Below, piece after piece: positions 53,940 through 63,388 of a stretch of 64,000 bases of DNA. The stretch's first letter is position 1. Every line of letters begins with the position of its first letter. A program made the translations under genes and the position numbers. The stretch lies in NCBI GenBank assembly GCA_035556715.1, contig DATMER010000076.1, positions 90,701 to 154,700 of the forward strand, read 5' to 3'. The notes beneath the pieces were generated by a model. That model was not told the DNA's origin. It ran no database searches and worked only from the letters and a program-made list of their open reading frames with translations. Origin of the DNA: DATMER01 sp035556715. GTDB taxonomy: Bacteria > Acidobacteriota > Thermoanaerobaculia > Multivoradales > UBA5704.

Positions 53940-56367
53940 GCAAATCCAGACGCTGCCTCGCCTGCTCCCGGTAGCGGGCGTCCTCGCCTTCAACCTCTTT
54001 CAGCGCTTCCCAGCCCCCACGAAGGAGAGGCTCGGCCTCGGCCATCCGGCCCTGCGCCGCCAGACAGCCGCCGAGGACGCTCTCGGCGTCGGCGATCCGC
54101 ACGGAGGGGGACGGCTGCGCTTCCCGAAAGATGGACAGGGCCTCCCGGACAAGGGGCTCGGCTGCGGCAGCCTTCCCTGTCTCCAGGAGCAGGGATGCGT
54201 TGTTGCGGAGCAGGATGGCGCGCACCCGGCTCCGTCTCACCTCCGGGATCGCTTCGACCACCGCCAGGGCCTCGCGGAAGAGAGGCTCGGCGGCAGCGAG
54301 GTCACCACGCTCCTGAAGGAGCATCCCCAGGTTGTTGCAGGTCGTGGCCAGATCCATGTGCGGCTCAGGATGGAGCGTCCGGCGCATGTCCAGCGCTTCC
54401 CGATAGAGCCTCTCGGCGCCTTGGCCGTCCCCCTGATCCGCAAGCAGGGCAGCGAGGTTGTTCAGGCTGGATGCCACCTCGGGATGAGGGGCTCCGCCAT
54501 AGACCTTCCTCCGGATGGTCAGCGCCTCGCGATAGAGCGGCTCAGCAGCGGCCAGATCCCCCTTGCCATACAGCAGCCGTGCCAGGTTGTTCAGCCCGCG
54601 AGCCACGTCCTCGTGCTCCCTCCCGAGGACCCGCCGCTTGCCGTCCAGAACCTTCCGGTAGAGGGTCTCGGCTGGTTCCAGCTCCCCCTTCGCCTCCAGG
54701 AGAGAAGCCAGGTTGTTCAGCCCTATCAAGGTCTCCTCGTGCTCTTCGCCGAAGACCCGGAGCTGGATGTCCACGGCCTCCCGCACCAGGGGCTCGGCCG
54801 CCGCGTCGTCCCCGGTCCTGCGCAGGAGGACGGCCAGGGCATGGAGGCTCTCCGCGATCTTGGGATCGTCCCGGTCCAGGTGGGTGCGGCGGAGGGCGAG
54901 GGAGCGTTCCAGGAGGTTTCGGGCGGGCGTATAGAGGCCGAGGCTCCGGTAGGCCCGGCCCATCGTGTCCATGAGCTCGGCCTGAAGCTCCGGCTGGTCT
55001 TCAAGGTTCTCTGCAATCCCCTCCGCGCCGCGGTCGAGGACCTCCCGGGCAGTGACCGTCTCCCCTCGCGACAGCCCGGGATCGGAGATGGCGAAGAGGT
55101 CCTGCAGGAACCCGGCGACCTTTTCGGCCCGCTCCCGCTCCAGCTCCGTCCGCTTCCTCTCCTCCACCGCCTGGCGGTAGAGGACCGTCATGGCGAGGCT
55201 GAAGCCCAGGACCATCAGCAGAACCGCGGCCGCAGCCGAGACTCCCAGCCGGTGCCGCCGGACGAACTTCCCCGTGCGGTAGCCGAGGGTGTCCGGTCGG
55301 GCGAGGACCGGGAGCCCGTCCAGGTGCCGCCGCACGTCCGCCGCGAGCTGCTCGGCCGAGGCGTAGCGCCTTGCCGGGTCCTTGTCCAGGGCCCGGAGGA
55401 CGATCGTATCCAGGTCGCCGTCCAGGAGACGGGCCTCGTCTTTCCCCTCCACCACCTCGCTCGGCCTGGGTGGATCGGTCTCAAGGATGGCGCGCTCCAG
55501 GGCCTCCCGGTCCTTGACCTCGCCGTAGGGGGACCGGCCGGTCAGCAGGCGGTAGAGGAGCACTCCGAGAGAGTAGACGTCGCTGGCCGTGGTGATCGTT
55601 CCCCTCCCGACCTGCTCCGGGCTCGCGGACTCGAGAGTCATGGGGCGGATGCCGAGCTCGGTGAGCCCCGGGTCGTGCCGCTCGGGGTCCAGGAGCTTGG
55701 CGATGCCGAAGTCGAGGAGCTTGGGGGACCCACCCGGGGTGACCAGGATGTTGGCCGCCTTGAGATCGCGGTGCACCACGAGGTTCTGGTGGGCGAAGTG
55801 GACCGCGGCACAGACGGTACAGAACAGCTCCAGCCGGTCCTCCAGGGAAAGCTTCCGTGCGTGCTCGTCGATGGGCTGACCCTCGACGTACTCCATGACC
55901 AGGTAGGGCCGGCCGGTCTCCGTGGCTCCGCCATCCAGGAGCTTGGCGATGTTGGGATGATCGAGGTTGGCGAGGATCTGCCGCTCGGCGCGGAACCGGC
56001 GGACGAGCTCCTCGGCGGTCCCCAGCCTCAGGACCTTGACCGCGACCTGCTTCTCGTAGGCGTCATCGGCCCGGACCGCGAGGTAGACCGAGCCCATGCC
56101 CCCGTAGCCGATCTCCCGGAGCACCTTGTACGCACCCAGGCGCTCTCCCTCCTCCGGACCATCGGGCTCGTCGCGGTACGGTCCGAACACGGGTCTGGCC
56201 AGGAAGCTTCCGGCCTCGGCTTCGGTGGCGAGGAGCGACTCCACCTCCTCCCGAAGCTCCCTGTCCTCTCCGCACTCCGCCTCCAGGAAAGCTGACCGCT
56301 GGCCGGGATCCTTTTCCAGGACCCTTTCCAGGGTGGTCTTCACTTCCTGCCAGCGGTCGGACGTCAA
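53887..56367 (-). CDS. Ser/Thr protein kinase with membrane helix and C-terminal TPRs
   Basis: An 826-residue PknB-type kinase. The N-terminal 75 residues are helical. The kinase domain covers 78-345: IGYGGMGSVYLA loop, VAVKVLRL near 110 (ATP Lys), VVHRDLKAANILV near 200 (catalytic loop), LLDFGIAKLL near 222 (DFG) and ESASPEQVGRGTITTASDVY. A single helix (SAAAAVLLMVLGFSLAMTVL) is at about 375-395, followed by TPRs over 420-800. The TPR half is therefore likely on the far side of the membrane, sensing or binding partners. The sigma factor upstream, same strand, makes the usual acidobacterial sigma-kinase pair, probably one transcript broken by the palindrome at 56418. Confidence 0.93.
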   Translation of the reverse strand: MTSDRWQEVKTTLERVLEKDPGQRSAFLEAECGEDRELREEVESLLATEAEAGSFLARPVFGPYRDEPDGPEEGERLGAYKVLREIGYGGMGSVYLAVRADDAYEKQVAVKVLRLGTAEELVRRFRAERQILANLDHPNIAKLLDGGATETGRPYLVMEYVEGQPIDEHARKLSLEDRLELFCTVCAAVHFAHQNLVVHRDLKAANILVTPGGSPKLLDFGIAKLLDPERHDPGLTELGIRPMTLESASPEQVGRGTITTASDVYSLGVLLYRLLTGRSPYGEVKDREALERAILETDPPRPSEVVEGKDEARLLDGDLDTIVLRALDKDPARRYASAEQLAADVRRHLDGLPVLARPDTLGYRTGKFVRRHRLGVSAAAAVLLMVLGFSLAMTVLYRQAVEERKRTELERERAEKVAGFLQDLFAISDPGLSRGETVTAREVLDRGAEGIAENLEDQPELQAELMDTMGRAYRSLGLYTPARNLLERSLALRRTHLDRDDPKIAESLHALAVLLRRTGDDAAAEPLVREAVDIQLRVFGEEHEETLIGLNNLASLLEAKGELEPAETLYRKVLDGKRRVLGREHEDVARGLNNLARLLYGKGDLAAAEPLYREALTIRRKVYGGAPHPEVASSLNNLAALLADQGDGQGAERLYREALDMRRTLHPEPHMDLATTCNNLGMLLQERGDLAAAEPLFREALAVVEAIPEVRRSRVRAILLRNNASLLLETGKAAAAEPLVREALSIFREAQPSPSVRIADAESVLGGCLAAQGRMAEAEPLLRGGWEALKEVEGEDARYREQARQRLDLLSVRARPAAGPAGGSRR

Positions 56368-56417
56368 ACCGTTCTCCTTGCCATTATCCTCAGACGCGAG
56401 AAACGGCGGGCAGGCGG

Positions 56418-56551
56418 GAGCCCCTCACCCCCGTCCCCTCTCCCGTCGCACTCCCTTCCCCCAGGAGAGGGGCGCCCCCTCCCTCTTGATTTCCCCCTCT
56501 CCCGGTCGGCGGGAGGGCGATGGGAGAGGGGGCCAGGGGGGTGAGGGGCTC
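56418..56551. repeat. Long interrupted palindrome between sigma factor and kinase
   Basis: GAGCCCCTCACCCCC at the left pairs with GGGGGTGAGGGGCTC at the right. Inner arms CCCCTCTCCC and GGGAGAGGGG also pair, twice. This looks like the CCCTCACC...CCTCTCCC intergenic repeat family seen in many GC-rich genomes. Confidence 0.7.
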
Positions 56552-56553
56552 GG

Positions 56554-57120
56554 TCATTCCTTGCTGAGCTCGCGATAGAGCCAGAGCCGTGCGGTCCGCC
56601 ACTCCCGCTTGCTCGTGGTCTCTGAAATGCCTAGCATCTCGGCGATCTCCTTGTGCTCGAACCCGAAGAAGTTGTGCAGCTCGACAATCCGGGCCTGCCG
56701 GGGATCGATCTTCTCCAGACGTTCGAGGGCGTCATAGAGAGCGGCGTAGTCCGTGCCCTGGTCCTGCGCCAGCCCGAGCGCTTCGTCCAGCGGGACCTTG
56801 ACCGAGTCCTTGCCCCGCTTGTGGGTCTGCCGAGCCTTGCCGTAGTCGATGAGGATGCGACGCATGATCCGGGACGCGATGGCAAAGAAGTGCTCCCGGT
56901 TCTGCCAGTCCGGGTCCCGCTGGTCCATGAGCTTGACGTAGACCTCATTGACCAGGGCCGTGGGCTGGAGGGTATGTCCGGCCCGCTCCCCTTGGAGGTG
57001 CCGCCGGGCCATGCGGCGGAGGTCCTCGAAGACGAGCGGGACCAGGCGCTCCAGTGCGGCGGGGTCGCCCTGGCTCCAGGAGTGGAGGAGGTGAGTGAGG
57101 TCGGACTCCATTGGCGCCAT
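56554..57120 (-). CDS. ECF sigma factor (TIGR02999-type)
   Basis: A 188-residue extracytoplasmic-function sigma factor. Region 2 is MARRHLQGERAGHTLQPTAL, then VNEVYVKLMDQRDPDW and HFFAIASRIMRRILIDYGKA. Region 4 is DPRQARIVELHNFFGFEHKE, IAEMLGISETTSKREWRTAR. The spelling LQPTALVNEVYVKLM is that of the group abundant in Acidobacteria and Planctomycetes, commonly next to TPR kinases, as here. The start could be the ATG at 57120, 57111 or 57156; the family begins near ESDLTHLLHSWSQGD, which fits the first two. It probably transcribes a regulon controlled by the kinase; no anti-sigma factor is adjacent. Confidence 0.93.
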   Translation of the reverse strand: MAPMESDLTHLLHSWSQGDPAALERLVPLVFEDLRRMARRHLQGERAGHTLQPTALVNEVYVKLMDQRDPDWQNREHFFAIASRIMRRILIDYGKARQTHKRGKDSVKVPLDEALGLAQDQGTDYAALYDALERLEKIDPRQARIVELHNFFGFEHKEIAEMLGISETTSKREWRTARLWLYRELSKE

Positions 57121-57223
57121 TCTTGGGGTCGATACTACAAGAAAAGCCGTCTGCATGATCCTTCAGCGGCCTTAATTTCGCGTCCCCCAAAAAGGCCTAA
57201 TCAGCCAGCCTCAGAATCAAGCC

Positions 57224-60200
57224 ATGCACAAAAGCATCTCCTTGGAATCAGACATGTCCTATCTCAAGCGAGAAACACGTCGGCACGTATTCAGCTTCGT
57301 TGCGGGGCTAGCTCTCTTCTGGTCTTCACCAACGGGTGCTATGCAAGGTGTCGTCTTGGACGAAGTTGGAAAAGGCTCAGCTCTTGAGTTAGCCGGCATC
57401 GCAGCCGGGGATGTGGCCATGTTGTGGGAACGGCCCGCAACCGCAGCTAACCCGCGACATGAGCAGGACTTACTCATCTCCCCCTTCGATTGGTTATGGA
57501 TTGAAATCGAGCAGGCCTCACGAGGTTCACTGCTCCTTCTACTAGAGCGTAGCGGTCAAGTACAGCATGTGACAATCAGACCAGGGCCCTGGGTGGCAAA
57601 AGTTCGACCGCAGTTGCCAAAGAGCCTCGAATCAAAATATTTGGCCGCTGATGCCGCGGCATCCCGCAACGACAACCGCACGGCCGCCTTGCTTTTCGGA
57701 GATCTTGCACAGGCTCTCCATGAGAGGGGTGCATTAAATCTATGGCACAACTGGGTTCGCATGCAGGCAGCAAAGAATTGGATAGCTGCGAAAGCTTACA
57801 AAGAGGCTATTTCAGAACTCGACTGCTCGATCCAGGAAACAGCAGACCCATTTGCGCGAGCGGTGCTCTGGGAAACAGTGGCAACCGCACATGAGCAAGC
57901 TGGAGACCTTGACTCTGCTAAGGTAGCTTATCAGGAGGCCCTGAAGCTGAAGGAAAGTCTGCCCGGATCAGAACTGTCAACGGCGAGAACACTTCATGCA
58001 CTCTGCGTTTTGCTTCGAGACGAAGGCAAACTCAACGAAGCACAGAACCTCTGCCAAACGTCGTTGGCCATCCGAAGTCGGCTAGCCCCGGCAAGTCTTG
58101 AAGAAGCTGCTGGCCTCAAAGCCTTAGGCAACGTTCTGCTCACTTTTGGAGATACCCTCCGAGCAAGAGATCTCCATGAGCGAGCGCTTGCTATTCACGA
58201 ACGCATAGCGCCCAACACTCTCATGCATGCGGGAAGCCTCAGCAATGTCGGCATGAGTTCAGCGGACAACCAGAGCGCTTTAGATCATCTCCATCGCGCT
58301 CTGAAAATTCAGGAGAGACTGGCCTCCGAGAGCCTCGCCACGGCGGATATCCTCTCAAACATCGGCACCCTGCTCAAGAGTCAGGATAAAGCTGCAGCTC
58401 GGCGCTATTATGAACGAGCTCTCGCTCTGCAGGATAAGCTAGTGCCGAATGGCCATGACGCCGCTGCGACGCTCATGAATATTGGAATTCTTTGCCGCGA
58501 GAGCAACGAACTAGGGCAGGCCGAGCGCTATCTCTTGCATGCCCTCGAGATCAATTCGCGACTTTCGCCCGGAAGCCTTCATTATGCCAATAACCTGCTG
58601 AGTCTGGGGCTTGTCGCCGCAAACAAGGGAGATCTAGATGTCGCGGAAGGCTACTATCTGCGTGCCCTGGAGTTACAAGAGAAGAATGCACCCGGAGGCG
58701 AATACGTCGCTACCACGCTCAACAATCTAGGGCTGATCGCATATGAACGAGGCGACCTTCAGCGGGCCGAAGGCTATCACCGGCGAAGCCTGCAGATCAG
58801 AGAGCAACTAGGGTCGAGCAAAGTCTCTGGAAACTTGAACAACCTTGGCTTAGTCGCTCTTGAGCGCGGCGACTTGGAAATGGCCAGCGACTACTTCAAG
58901 AGATCTCTGAGGCTCAAGGAGAGTGCGCAAGAGGGTCCCGCCCGACTCATACCGACCATAGCGAATCTCGGCCTGACAGCTTGGGCCAGAAGAGATCTGG
59001 CTTCCGCTCGTGAACACCTTGAGAGGGCTTTGGCACTTCAGGAGAGGCTGGCTACTGGAACTCTCGACTCCGCGGCAATCTTGACTAACATCGGGGGCAT
59101 TGCATTCGAGAGCGGAAACCTTGTCGAAGCACGGCAACGCTTCGAGCGAGCGCTCGAAATCGCACGCGCTATTTCTCCTAATAGTATGGAGGCCGGTAGA
59201 AGCTATCACAATCTAGGTGACGTTGAATGGCTTGAAGACAAAAAGACACTGGCTGTTGCCTACTGGAAAAAATCCTTAGCCATCTTTGAGAAGCAAGCGC
59301 CGGCAGGTCTCGATTCAGCCAATGCGCTCGACAATTTGGCCGAGGCGATGGCCGAGGGTGCCAATCTCGATGAAGCCTTAAAGCTGAGGACGCAAGCACT
59401 TGCATTGCGCAGGAAGCTTTCTCCGGGAAGTCTTGGAGAAGCAGAGAGCGAGTTTGGATTGGCTGACGTGCTTCAGAGAATGGGAAGACTGGAAGAAGCT
59501 GGGCGACATTTCGAGAACGCTGCAAAATCTCTGGAACAACAGATCGGTCGACTGGGAGGCTCCAGAGAGACGAGAGAAGAATACGGCGCGCACTATCGTC
59601 ATTTCTACAGACGCTGGATCGAGTTACTCCTCCGGCAAGGCAAAGCGGCTCAAGCGTTTTATGTCTTTGAGAGGTCTCGCGCCAGGAGTTTGCTGACAAT
59701 GCTCCGAGAGAGAGATTTAGGGTTCGTTGATGCGCCCGAGATTGAATTTGAAAGACAGCGGCTAGCAAGAGAGTATGACAGGGTGCAAGGAGAACTCGCG
59801 CATCTCCAGCCTCGGACTGACTGGAAAAGAATTGAGGAAATACAACATCGGCTAAAGTTGATCCGAGATAGATATATTGAAGCCTTAGAGCAGTTGAGGA
59901 GGATTTCACCCAAATTGGCAGCGCTGGAGGCCCCAGTCCCACTTACAGAGGGAGAAGCGCAGGAGGCTCTCGACTCCGGTACTATTCTCCTTGCATATAG
60001 CTTGGGCAAAAGCAGTTCTCATATTTTCACCCTCTCCGAGTTAACCGAGTTGAGAGTGGCTAGTATTCCTGTGGGAGAAGAGCAGATCAGGGAGGTCGTG
60101 CAGGATTTTCGAAGCCTTCTTACAGCTTCGACAGCACGGGGACCAAGCGATCTGCGCATGGGGGCAATGAATACGATTGGTCGACAACTTTTCAACTTGC

Positions 60201-61147
60201 TGATTGCACCTGTGGCAGAGAATATATCACTTGCAAAACGCGTTCTTGTTATTCCTGACGGTCCTCTCCACTTACTTCCTTGGGGTGCTTTGGTTCGAGA
60301 CTCTCAGCCTGCGGCCCAAGCACAAAGGAACTGGACACTCTTGGCCGAGTGGAAGCCCATTCATATCGCCTTGTCAGCGACTGTCTATGCTGAGTTGAGA
60401 ACCGCACGTCTTAGTTCGGTATGGCGGCCGGTCGGCGCTTCTTTAGCCGCATTCGGCGACCCTGCCTACCTCACCTCGGCGGCACTCGAAGCCGAGCGGC
60501 CACGCCCGACTGTTGAGCGGAGCTTTAGCTTTAGCCCGCTTCCTTTCACTCGGATTGAAGTGGAACGAATCGCGGAACTCTACCGTAGCGAAAGCACTCG
60601 AATTTATCTTGGCGCTGATGCCTCCGAGGAAAATGCGAAGGCTCTCCCTCGAAGTACCGACATAATACACTTCGCTGTTCATGCTTCCATTAATGAATAT
60701 CGGCCTCTTGACTCAGGCGTAGCCCTCTCCATTCCGACAACGTTGACCGCCGATCGTGACAACGGACTTCTTCAGGCTTGGGAGGTCCTTGAGAGGGTCC
60801 GCGTCGATGCCAGCCTCGTCACACTCTCTGCCTGTGACAGCGGTCTCGGTAAGGAGATGGGCGGTGAGGGCCTGATCGGCCTGACCCGCGCCTTCCAGTA
60901 CGCCGGTGCCCGCTCAGTCATAGCCTCTCTCTGGAAGATCTCCGACCGCACCACCGCCGAGTTCATGGTCCGCTTTTACCGCCACCTCAAGGAGGGCCTC
61001 TCCAAGGATGAGGCCTTGCGGGCAACCCAGACGGAGTTCATTCGCGGGCCGATCCAAGTCACGAATGACAAGGGAGAGCAGGTGGAGTTCGATGCCTCGG
61101 CTCCCTACTACTGGGCGGCTTTCCAGATCTACGGCGACTGGCAGTAG
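57224..61147 (+). CDS. PDZ-like/TPR/CHAT-domain peptidase-type protein
   Basis: A 1307-residue protein. A hydrophobic segment (residues 22-40) may be a signal anchor. A PDZ-like stretch follows at 43-125 (GKGSALELAGIAAGDVAML, SRGSLLLLLERSGQ). About 15 TPRs span 140-800, with a linker helix pair at 850-900. The CHAT domain (950-1307) contains the caspase-like dyad: His in DIIHFAVHAS near 1153 and Cys in VTLSACDSGLGKEMGGEGL near 1201. CHAT proteases cut partner proteins after a TPR sensor is engaged. Codon use is AT-richer than in neighbouring genes except in the last 100 codons. ATG at 57254 is an alternative start. Confidence 0.9.
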   Translation: MHKSISLESDMSYLKRETRRHVFSFVAGLALFWSSPTGAMQGVVLDEVGKGSALELAGIAAGDVAMLWERPATAANPRHEQDLLISPFDWLWIEIEQASRGSLLLLLERSGQVQHVTIRPGPWVAKVRPQLPKSLESKYLAADAAASRNDNRTAALLFGDLAQALHERGALNLWHNWVRMQAAKNWIAAKAYKEAISELDCSIQETADPFARAVLWETVATAHEQAGDLDSAKVAYQEALKLKESLPGSELSTARTLHALCVLLRDEGKLNEAQNLCQTSLAIRSRLAPASLEEAAGLKALGNVLLTFGDTLRARDLHERALAIHERIAPNTLMHAGSLSNVGMSSADNQSALDHLHRALKIQERLASESLATADILSNIGTLLKSQDKAAARRYYERALALQDKLVPNGHDAAATLMNIGILCRESNELGQAERYLLHALEINSRLSPGSLHYANNLLSLGLVAANKGDLDVAEGYYLRALELQEKNAPGGEYVATTLNNLGLIAYERGDLQRAEGYHRRSLQIREQLGSSKVSGNLNNLGLVALERGDLEMASDYFKRSLRLKESAQEGPARLIPTIANLGLTAWARRDLASAREHLERALALQERLATGTLDSAAILTNIGGIAFESGNLVEARQRFERALEIARAISPNSMEAGRSYHNLGDVEWLEDKKTLAVAYWKKSLAIFEKQAPAGLDSANALDNLAEAMAEGANLDEALKLRTQALALRRKLSPGSLGEAESEFGLADVLQRMGRLEEAGRHFENAAKSLEQQIGRLGGSRETREEYGAHYRHFYRRWIELLLRQGKAAQAFYVFERSRARSLLTMLRERDLGFVDAPEIEFERQRLAREYDRVQGELAHLQPRTDWKRIEEIQHRLKLIRDRYIEALEQLRRISPKLAALEAPVPLTEGEAQEALDSGTILLAYSLGKSSSHIFTLSELTELRVASIPVGEEQIREVVQDFRSLLTASTARGPSDLRMGAMNTIGRQLFNLLIAPVAENISLAKRVLVIPDGPLHLLPWGALVRDSQPAAQAQRNWTLLAEWKPIHIALSATVYAELRTARLSSVWRPVGASLAAFGDPAYLTSAALEAERPRPTVERSFSFSPLPFTRIEVERIAELYRSESTRIYLGADASEENAKALPRSTDIIHFAVHASINEYRPLDSGVALSIPTTLTADRDNGLLQAWEVLERVRVDASLVTLSACDSGLGKEMGGEGLIGLTRAFQYAGARSVIASLWKISDRTTAEFMVRFYRHLKEGLSKDEALRATQTEFIRGPIQVTNDKGEQVEFDASAPYYWAAFQIYGDWQ

Positions 61148-61456
61148 AACTTGTGTAGCACATCCGCTTCGTTGGCGCCACTCTGGAGCCGCTTCCCCAC
61201 GGCTCTATCCATGACAAGCTTTCGCTAACAGACTAGCCGACCACGGTTGCTGCGCCCGGCTGGTCCTTTCTGCCTCCGAGTCTCGCGTCCAGAGTTATAG
61301 GTCCAAATGAACTGCTTCTCCATCCTTGGACCTGCCACCTAGAGTGGTTGGATCGGTGTCGGAGCTTAGGCTACGTCAGGCATCTCGGCCTGCGGTTGCA
61401 TGATTTGGCCAATGGGGCGAGCTAATACAGATCACCATTAGTCCGGAGGTGAGGGT
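61148..61456. other. 309-base gap without a recognised gene
   Basis: Neither strand gives a frame with a start site and protein-like composition, and I see no strong hairpin. It presumably holds the promoter of the gene at 61457. Confidence 0.45.
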
Positions 61457-62221
61457 ATGTGGAAAGCCTTCTGTCTGATTGCACTTGTGGCAGTAGTCGT
61501 TGCAGGCTGGCTCTTTGTCTCGCACGAGAAAGATAAAAAGGCCGTAGACGACGCGATTCTTCAGATTGCAAATTCTGACCCCTCAAAGCTTGCAAGCATC
61601 GAGCAAGGGTACACGAAGGCGCGGCTAAAAGCTCTGTCAATTCGCTCAACAGACATGCGCAACCGGGCTCTCGGTGATATCGCCCAGCTTCATCAGGAAA
61701 GGAAAAGGGCACTTGCAGAGGACGAGCGGTTGAGGGGGGAGGCCTTGGCCCTGATGAAACAGCAGCATGGAGATCTTTTGAGCCTGCAGGCATCTCGCGC
61801 AAAGGCCGAAGAGCTTGCGAGCAAAATTCAGTTTGCAAAGGAGGCGAGCGGAGTGCTTGCAGCGGTGTCAAACCTCTTTAATGAGCAGCGTGATTCTATC
61901 GTAGCCGAAGAGCGGCGGCGAGCCGAGGAGGAGTTGGCTAGACGGCTTGAAGCTGAAAGGGTAGCTCAAGAAGAGCAGCAACGTGCCGCCGAGTTGGAGG
62001 CCGAGTTGGAACAGCAGAAGATAGCGGCGGCTCAGTATCAACAACGGCCTTCAGCCCCAGAACCACAAGATTGCTGCTGCAAGACGAAGGTAGATGTCGG
62101 TTTCTTCTTAACAAAGTGGGAGTATCAGTACAGACGTCTTTCGAAGTCGAAGTGCATAGATCCCACGTGGCTTGATCCTCATGCAGAGGGTTGGTGTGTT
62201 CCAGATTCGTACTGTCACTGA
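61457..62221 (+). CDS. Membrane-anchored coiled-coil protein with Cys-rich end
   Basis: A 254-residue protein. N-terminal helix 4-22 (AFCLIALVAVVVAGWLFV), then a long charged helical region (about 60-200) with heptad-like RRRAEEELARRLEAERVA coiled coil. A C-terminal part of about 50 residues follows, beginning with a CCCK run and holding WEYQYRRLSKSKCIDP and WCVPDSYC. I do not recognise it. GGAGG seven bases before the ATG is clear. It follows the CHAT protein on the same strand, across 309 bases, and could be one of its partners; that is only positional. Confidence 0.7.
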   Translation: MWKAFCLIALVAVVVAGWLFVSHEKDKKAVDDAILQIANSDPSKLASIEQGYTKARLKALSIRSTDMRNRALGDIAQLHQERKRALAEDERLRGEALALMKQQHGDLLSLQASRAKAEELASKIQFAKEASGVLAAVSNLFNEQRDSIVAEERRRAEEELARRLEAERVAQEEQQRAAELEAELEQQKIAAAQYQQRPSAPEPQDCCCKTKVDVGFFLTKWEYQYRRLSKSKCIDPTWLDPHAEGWCVPDSYCH

Positions 62222-62266
62222 AGTTGGTCGGTAACCGAGCCAGCGACCAATCCTCCGGCCTCGCTT

Positions 62267-62307
62267 GGCGGCATCTTTCGAGCGCCCCGGGATGCCGCCT
62301 CTTTTTT
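62267..62307 (+). terminator. Terminator with T-run
   Basis: GGCGGCATC and GATGCCGCC, nine base pairs, then TCTTTTTT. It lies between convergent genes and overlaps the last codon of the minus-strand one. Confidence 0.8.
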
Positions 62308-63388
62308 ACTCATGCGCGATCCGCACCTCGTACTCCCCCACCTCCTCCGCCTTTCCATCCTTCACGCCGTAGAGCCGGAGCCGGTAGTCACCCGGCGGCA
62401 GCACATCCCGCGGCAGGGCCAGGGTGACCTCGGGGAGGCGGGGGCTAACCTTGAGCCCTTCGCCTCTCCAGACCACCCGGCCGGTGTCTTTGTCCGTGAT
62501 TTCCAGACGATAACTCGGGAAGCGACGAGTGTCGAACATCGAAAGGAGGAGGAAGAAGAGGTCAACTCCCTCCGGAAGGATGAACTCATCGATCTCTCCC
62601 CGGACCGGATCTTTCGGGGCAAGACCTACGAGCGGAACATTGAGCAGGGCCCCCGGACGGGGAGTCTCCTCCAGACGGCGCTCGAGCTCGGCGATCCGCT
62701 CCAGGTCCCGCTTCCGGGCTTCCTCGGCTTTCCGTTCCCTCTCGGCGAGCTCCTGGCGGTATCTCTCCTCGGTGGTGCGCAGTTGTCCGGCCAGCCTCTC
62801 CCTCTCCTGGTGCAGCTCCCTCTCGGCACGCGCTCTTTCCGAGGCGAGATTGTCCAGCCTTTGGTCCTGCCAGAGCAGACCCCCGGTCAGGCCGAGCGTC
62901 ACCATCAGGAGGACCGAGGCCGCCAGAGCGTAGGGGTTGCCGAAGAAGTGCGGACGGCGGCGGATCGGGACCACCGGAGCCTTCGTCAGAGCATCGCGGG
63001 CGGGGACGATGACATCCTCGATCCAGTCCCGGTAATCGGGATCGGCGTCCACCTCCTCGGCCAGGAGGGAGCCCACGGGCTCTCCCCTTTCCGTCGCTTC
63101 CCAGAGGTGCTTCGCCGCGGAGACGTCCTCGGGTGACAGGGAGCCCTCCGCGCGGGGGGCCGCGGCGGCCCGGGCTTCGGGGATCCAGACTCCGAAGGCG
63201 CAGCGCAAGGTGAGAGGAGAGACGTAGCCCGTGGCCTCGACGTCCGCGGTCCCCGCTTTGGTGTTGGTATCCGCGGGGATGACCAGGACCTGCCCGGGAT
63301 GCGCAGGGTCGCGGCCGAGGACCGCCCACTCGACCGGGTGGCCCGCGGTCTCGGGAAAGAGGACGAGCTCACCCTCATGAATGGCCAA
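62306..63388 (-). CDS. Anti-sigma-like single-pass membrane protein
   Basis: A 360-residue protein. A cytosolic N-terminal 150 residues (EGSLSPEDVSAAKHLWEATE resembles zinc-less anti-sigma helices) is followed by a membrane helix near 155-175 (ALAASVLLMVTLGLTGGLLW), a coiled coil 180-240 (ARAERELHQERERLAGQL), and a beta domain 250-360 (FRLEITDKDTG-type strand pattern, PPGDYRLRLYG). The topology is that of regulators which hold a transcription factor at the membrane. The start appears to be a TTG that overlaps the end of the upstream HTH gene by 14 bases, so the two are coupled. Confidence 0.75.
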   Translation of the reverse strand: MAIHEGELVLFPETAGHPVEWAVLGRDPAHPGQVLVIPADTNTKAGTADVEATGYVSPLTLRCAFGVWIPEARAAAAPRAEGSLSPEDVSAAKHLWEATERGEPVGSLLAEEVDADPDYRDWIEDVIVPARDALTKAPVVPIRRRPHFFGNPYALAASVLLMVTLGLTGGLLWQDQRLDNLASERARAERELHQERERLAGQLRTTEERYRQELAERERKAEEARKRDLERIAELERRLEETPRPGALLNVPLVGLAPKDPVRGEIDEFILPEGVDLFFLLLSMFDTRRFPSYRLEITDKDTGRVVWRGEGLKVSPRLPEVTLALPRDVLPPGDYRLRLYGVKDGKAEEVGEYEVRIAHE

